Shown here piece after piece: positions 63,793 to 64,000 of a DNA stretch of 64,000 nucleotides. Position 1 is the stretch's first letter, and each line of letters starts with the position of its first letter. The notes under the pieces were generated by a model. It saw only the letters and a list, made by a program, of their open reading frames with translations. It ran no database searches and was not told the origin of the DNA. The stretch is from Aquirufa aurantiipilula (GTDB taxonomy: Bacteria; Bacteroidota; Bacteroidia; Cytophagales; Spirosomataceae). Position numbers and translations under genes: made by a program. The stretch covers positions 327,933 through 391,932 of the forward strand of contig NZ_JAANOG010000002.1 in the NCBI RefSeq assembly GCF_019923745.1. Reading direction: 5' to 3'.

Positions 63793-64000
63793 TTGTCCTG
63801 ATATAGGTTGACAGTTGGGTTTATTAATAACTCATTGTAAATATAGTTTAAGCTGCATATAAATCAACTGGCTTTTTCATTTTTAAAGCTAAATGCGGTC
63901 TTACTTCATTGTAGGTTTTAATGGCTTGTGAAACCGCTTTTTGAGCGGTTTTCAGGTTTTTATACGTAGCATCTAAATTGAATTCATTTTTCAAGATTCC
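63789..64000 (-). mobile_element. 3' end of an IS3-family insertion sequence (partial)
   Basis: The transposase 3' end is followed by a non-coding tail and an apparent terminus reading TGTCTTGTCC at 63789 (or TGTCCTGATA at 63794), of the TG...CA type found in IS3-family elements. The other end lies outside the window, so the exact boundary, target duplication and subgroup cannot be confirmed. Confidence 0.7.
63848..64000 (-). CDS. IS3-family transposase OrfB, C-terminal part (runs off the window)
   Basis: Fifty C-terminal residues are visible, reading GILKNEFN...NLKTAQKAVSQAIKTYNEVRPHLAL...PVDLYAA before the TAA stop at 63848-63850. The block A-V-x-x-x-I-x-x-Y-N-x-x-R-P-H-x-x-L is the end of the DDE integrase domain of IS3/IS150-group transposases. 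The catalytic DDE residues lie beyond the window, so activity cannot be judged. This stretch is intact and in frame. Confidence 0.9.
   Translation of the reverse strand, partial: GILKNEFNLDATYKNLKTAQKAVSQAIKTYNEVRPHLALKMKKPVDLYAA

Overview
The window is a stretch of bacterial chromosome from a member of the Bacteroidota, most likely Cytophagales; the genus cannot be settled from sequence alone. The evidence is: secreted proteins with type IX secretion (T9SS) C-terminal domains (4740-7580, 12264-14444, 57717-59840); a B-type succinate dehydrogenase with one five-helix cytochrome subunit; the ftsK-lolA and folP/DUF1599/BT_3928-type neighbourhoods typical of the phylum; and promoters of the Bacteroidota form TTTG-N20-TAnnTTTG (clearest before tRNA-Gln). 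Base composition is low to moderate GC. There is no rRNA, CRISPR array or prophage. The only insertion sequence is the 3' end of an IS3-family element at the right edge.

Layout. 1-4.6 kb: cysteine-cluster protein, thymidine kinase and the sdhCAB operon. 4.7-15.3 kb: surface and secreted proteins (a CHU_C-type giant, two paralogous SGNH esterases, a TPR lipoprotein, a lone TonB plug protein) around fabD and tRNA-Gln. 15.3-17.6 kb: sugar 2-epimerase and PfkB kinase in one operon with the plug protein. 17.7-23.8 kb is the most accessory part: two small domain proteins, a nuclease-helicase-like ATPase, an unknown 137-residue protein, a 612-bp gene-free stretch rich in hairpins, and a redox module (old yellow enzyme, small dimeric barrel protein, HxlR regulator). 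23.9-28 kb: glmM, cysteine desulfurase, proS. 28-34.6 kb: low-complexity lipoprotein, OmpP1/FadL-like barrel, aroK/BT_3928/DUF1599 and folP-aminotransferase. 34.6-40.3 kb: an eight-gene minus-strand operon (aroQ, class V aminotransferase, marC, rnhA, trmN6, GT2, tcdA, moaB-like). 40.4-44.2 kb: xerD, then SDR-tsaE-ald-unknown. 44.2-47.6 kb: mlaE, then a transglutaminase/Anbu/alpha-E cluster. 47.7-64 kb: pyrD, ftsK-lolA, purQ, M1 peptidase, an orphan phage-tail-tube-like protein, ahcY, murF, a VCBS-repeat T9SS protein, TauE, leuS and the IS3 end.

The most unusual structure belongs to no single gene. At least seven genes end in a tandem array of degenerate 7-mers that begins exactly at the stop codon, with most units starting TAG, TAA or TGA. 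Because 7 is 1 modulo 3, successive units put stop codons in all three frames. The same arrays fill the gaps of convergent pairs that do not otherwise overlap, while five other convergent pairs interlock their stops in a 4-base YTAR overlap. Other items worth a second look are the orphan tail-tube-like protein, the lone TonB plug domain in a sugar operon, the nuclease-helicase island flanked by two related palindromes, and the Anbu cluster without its ATP-grasp partner.
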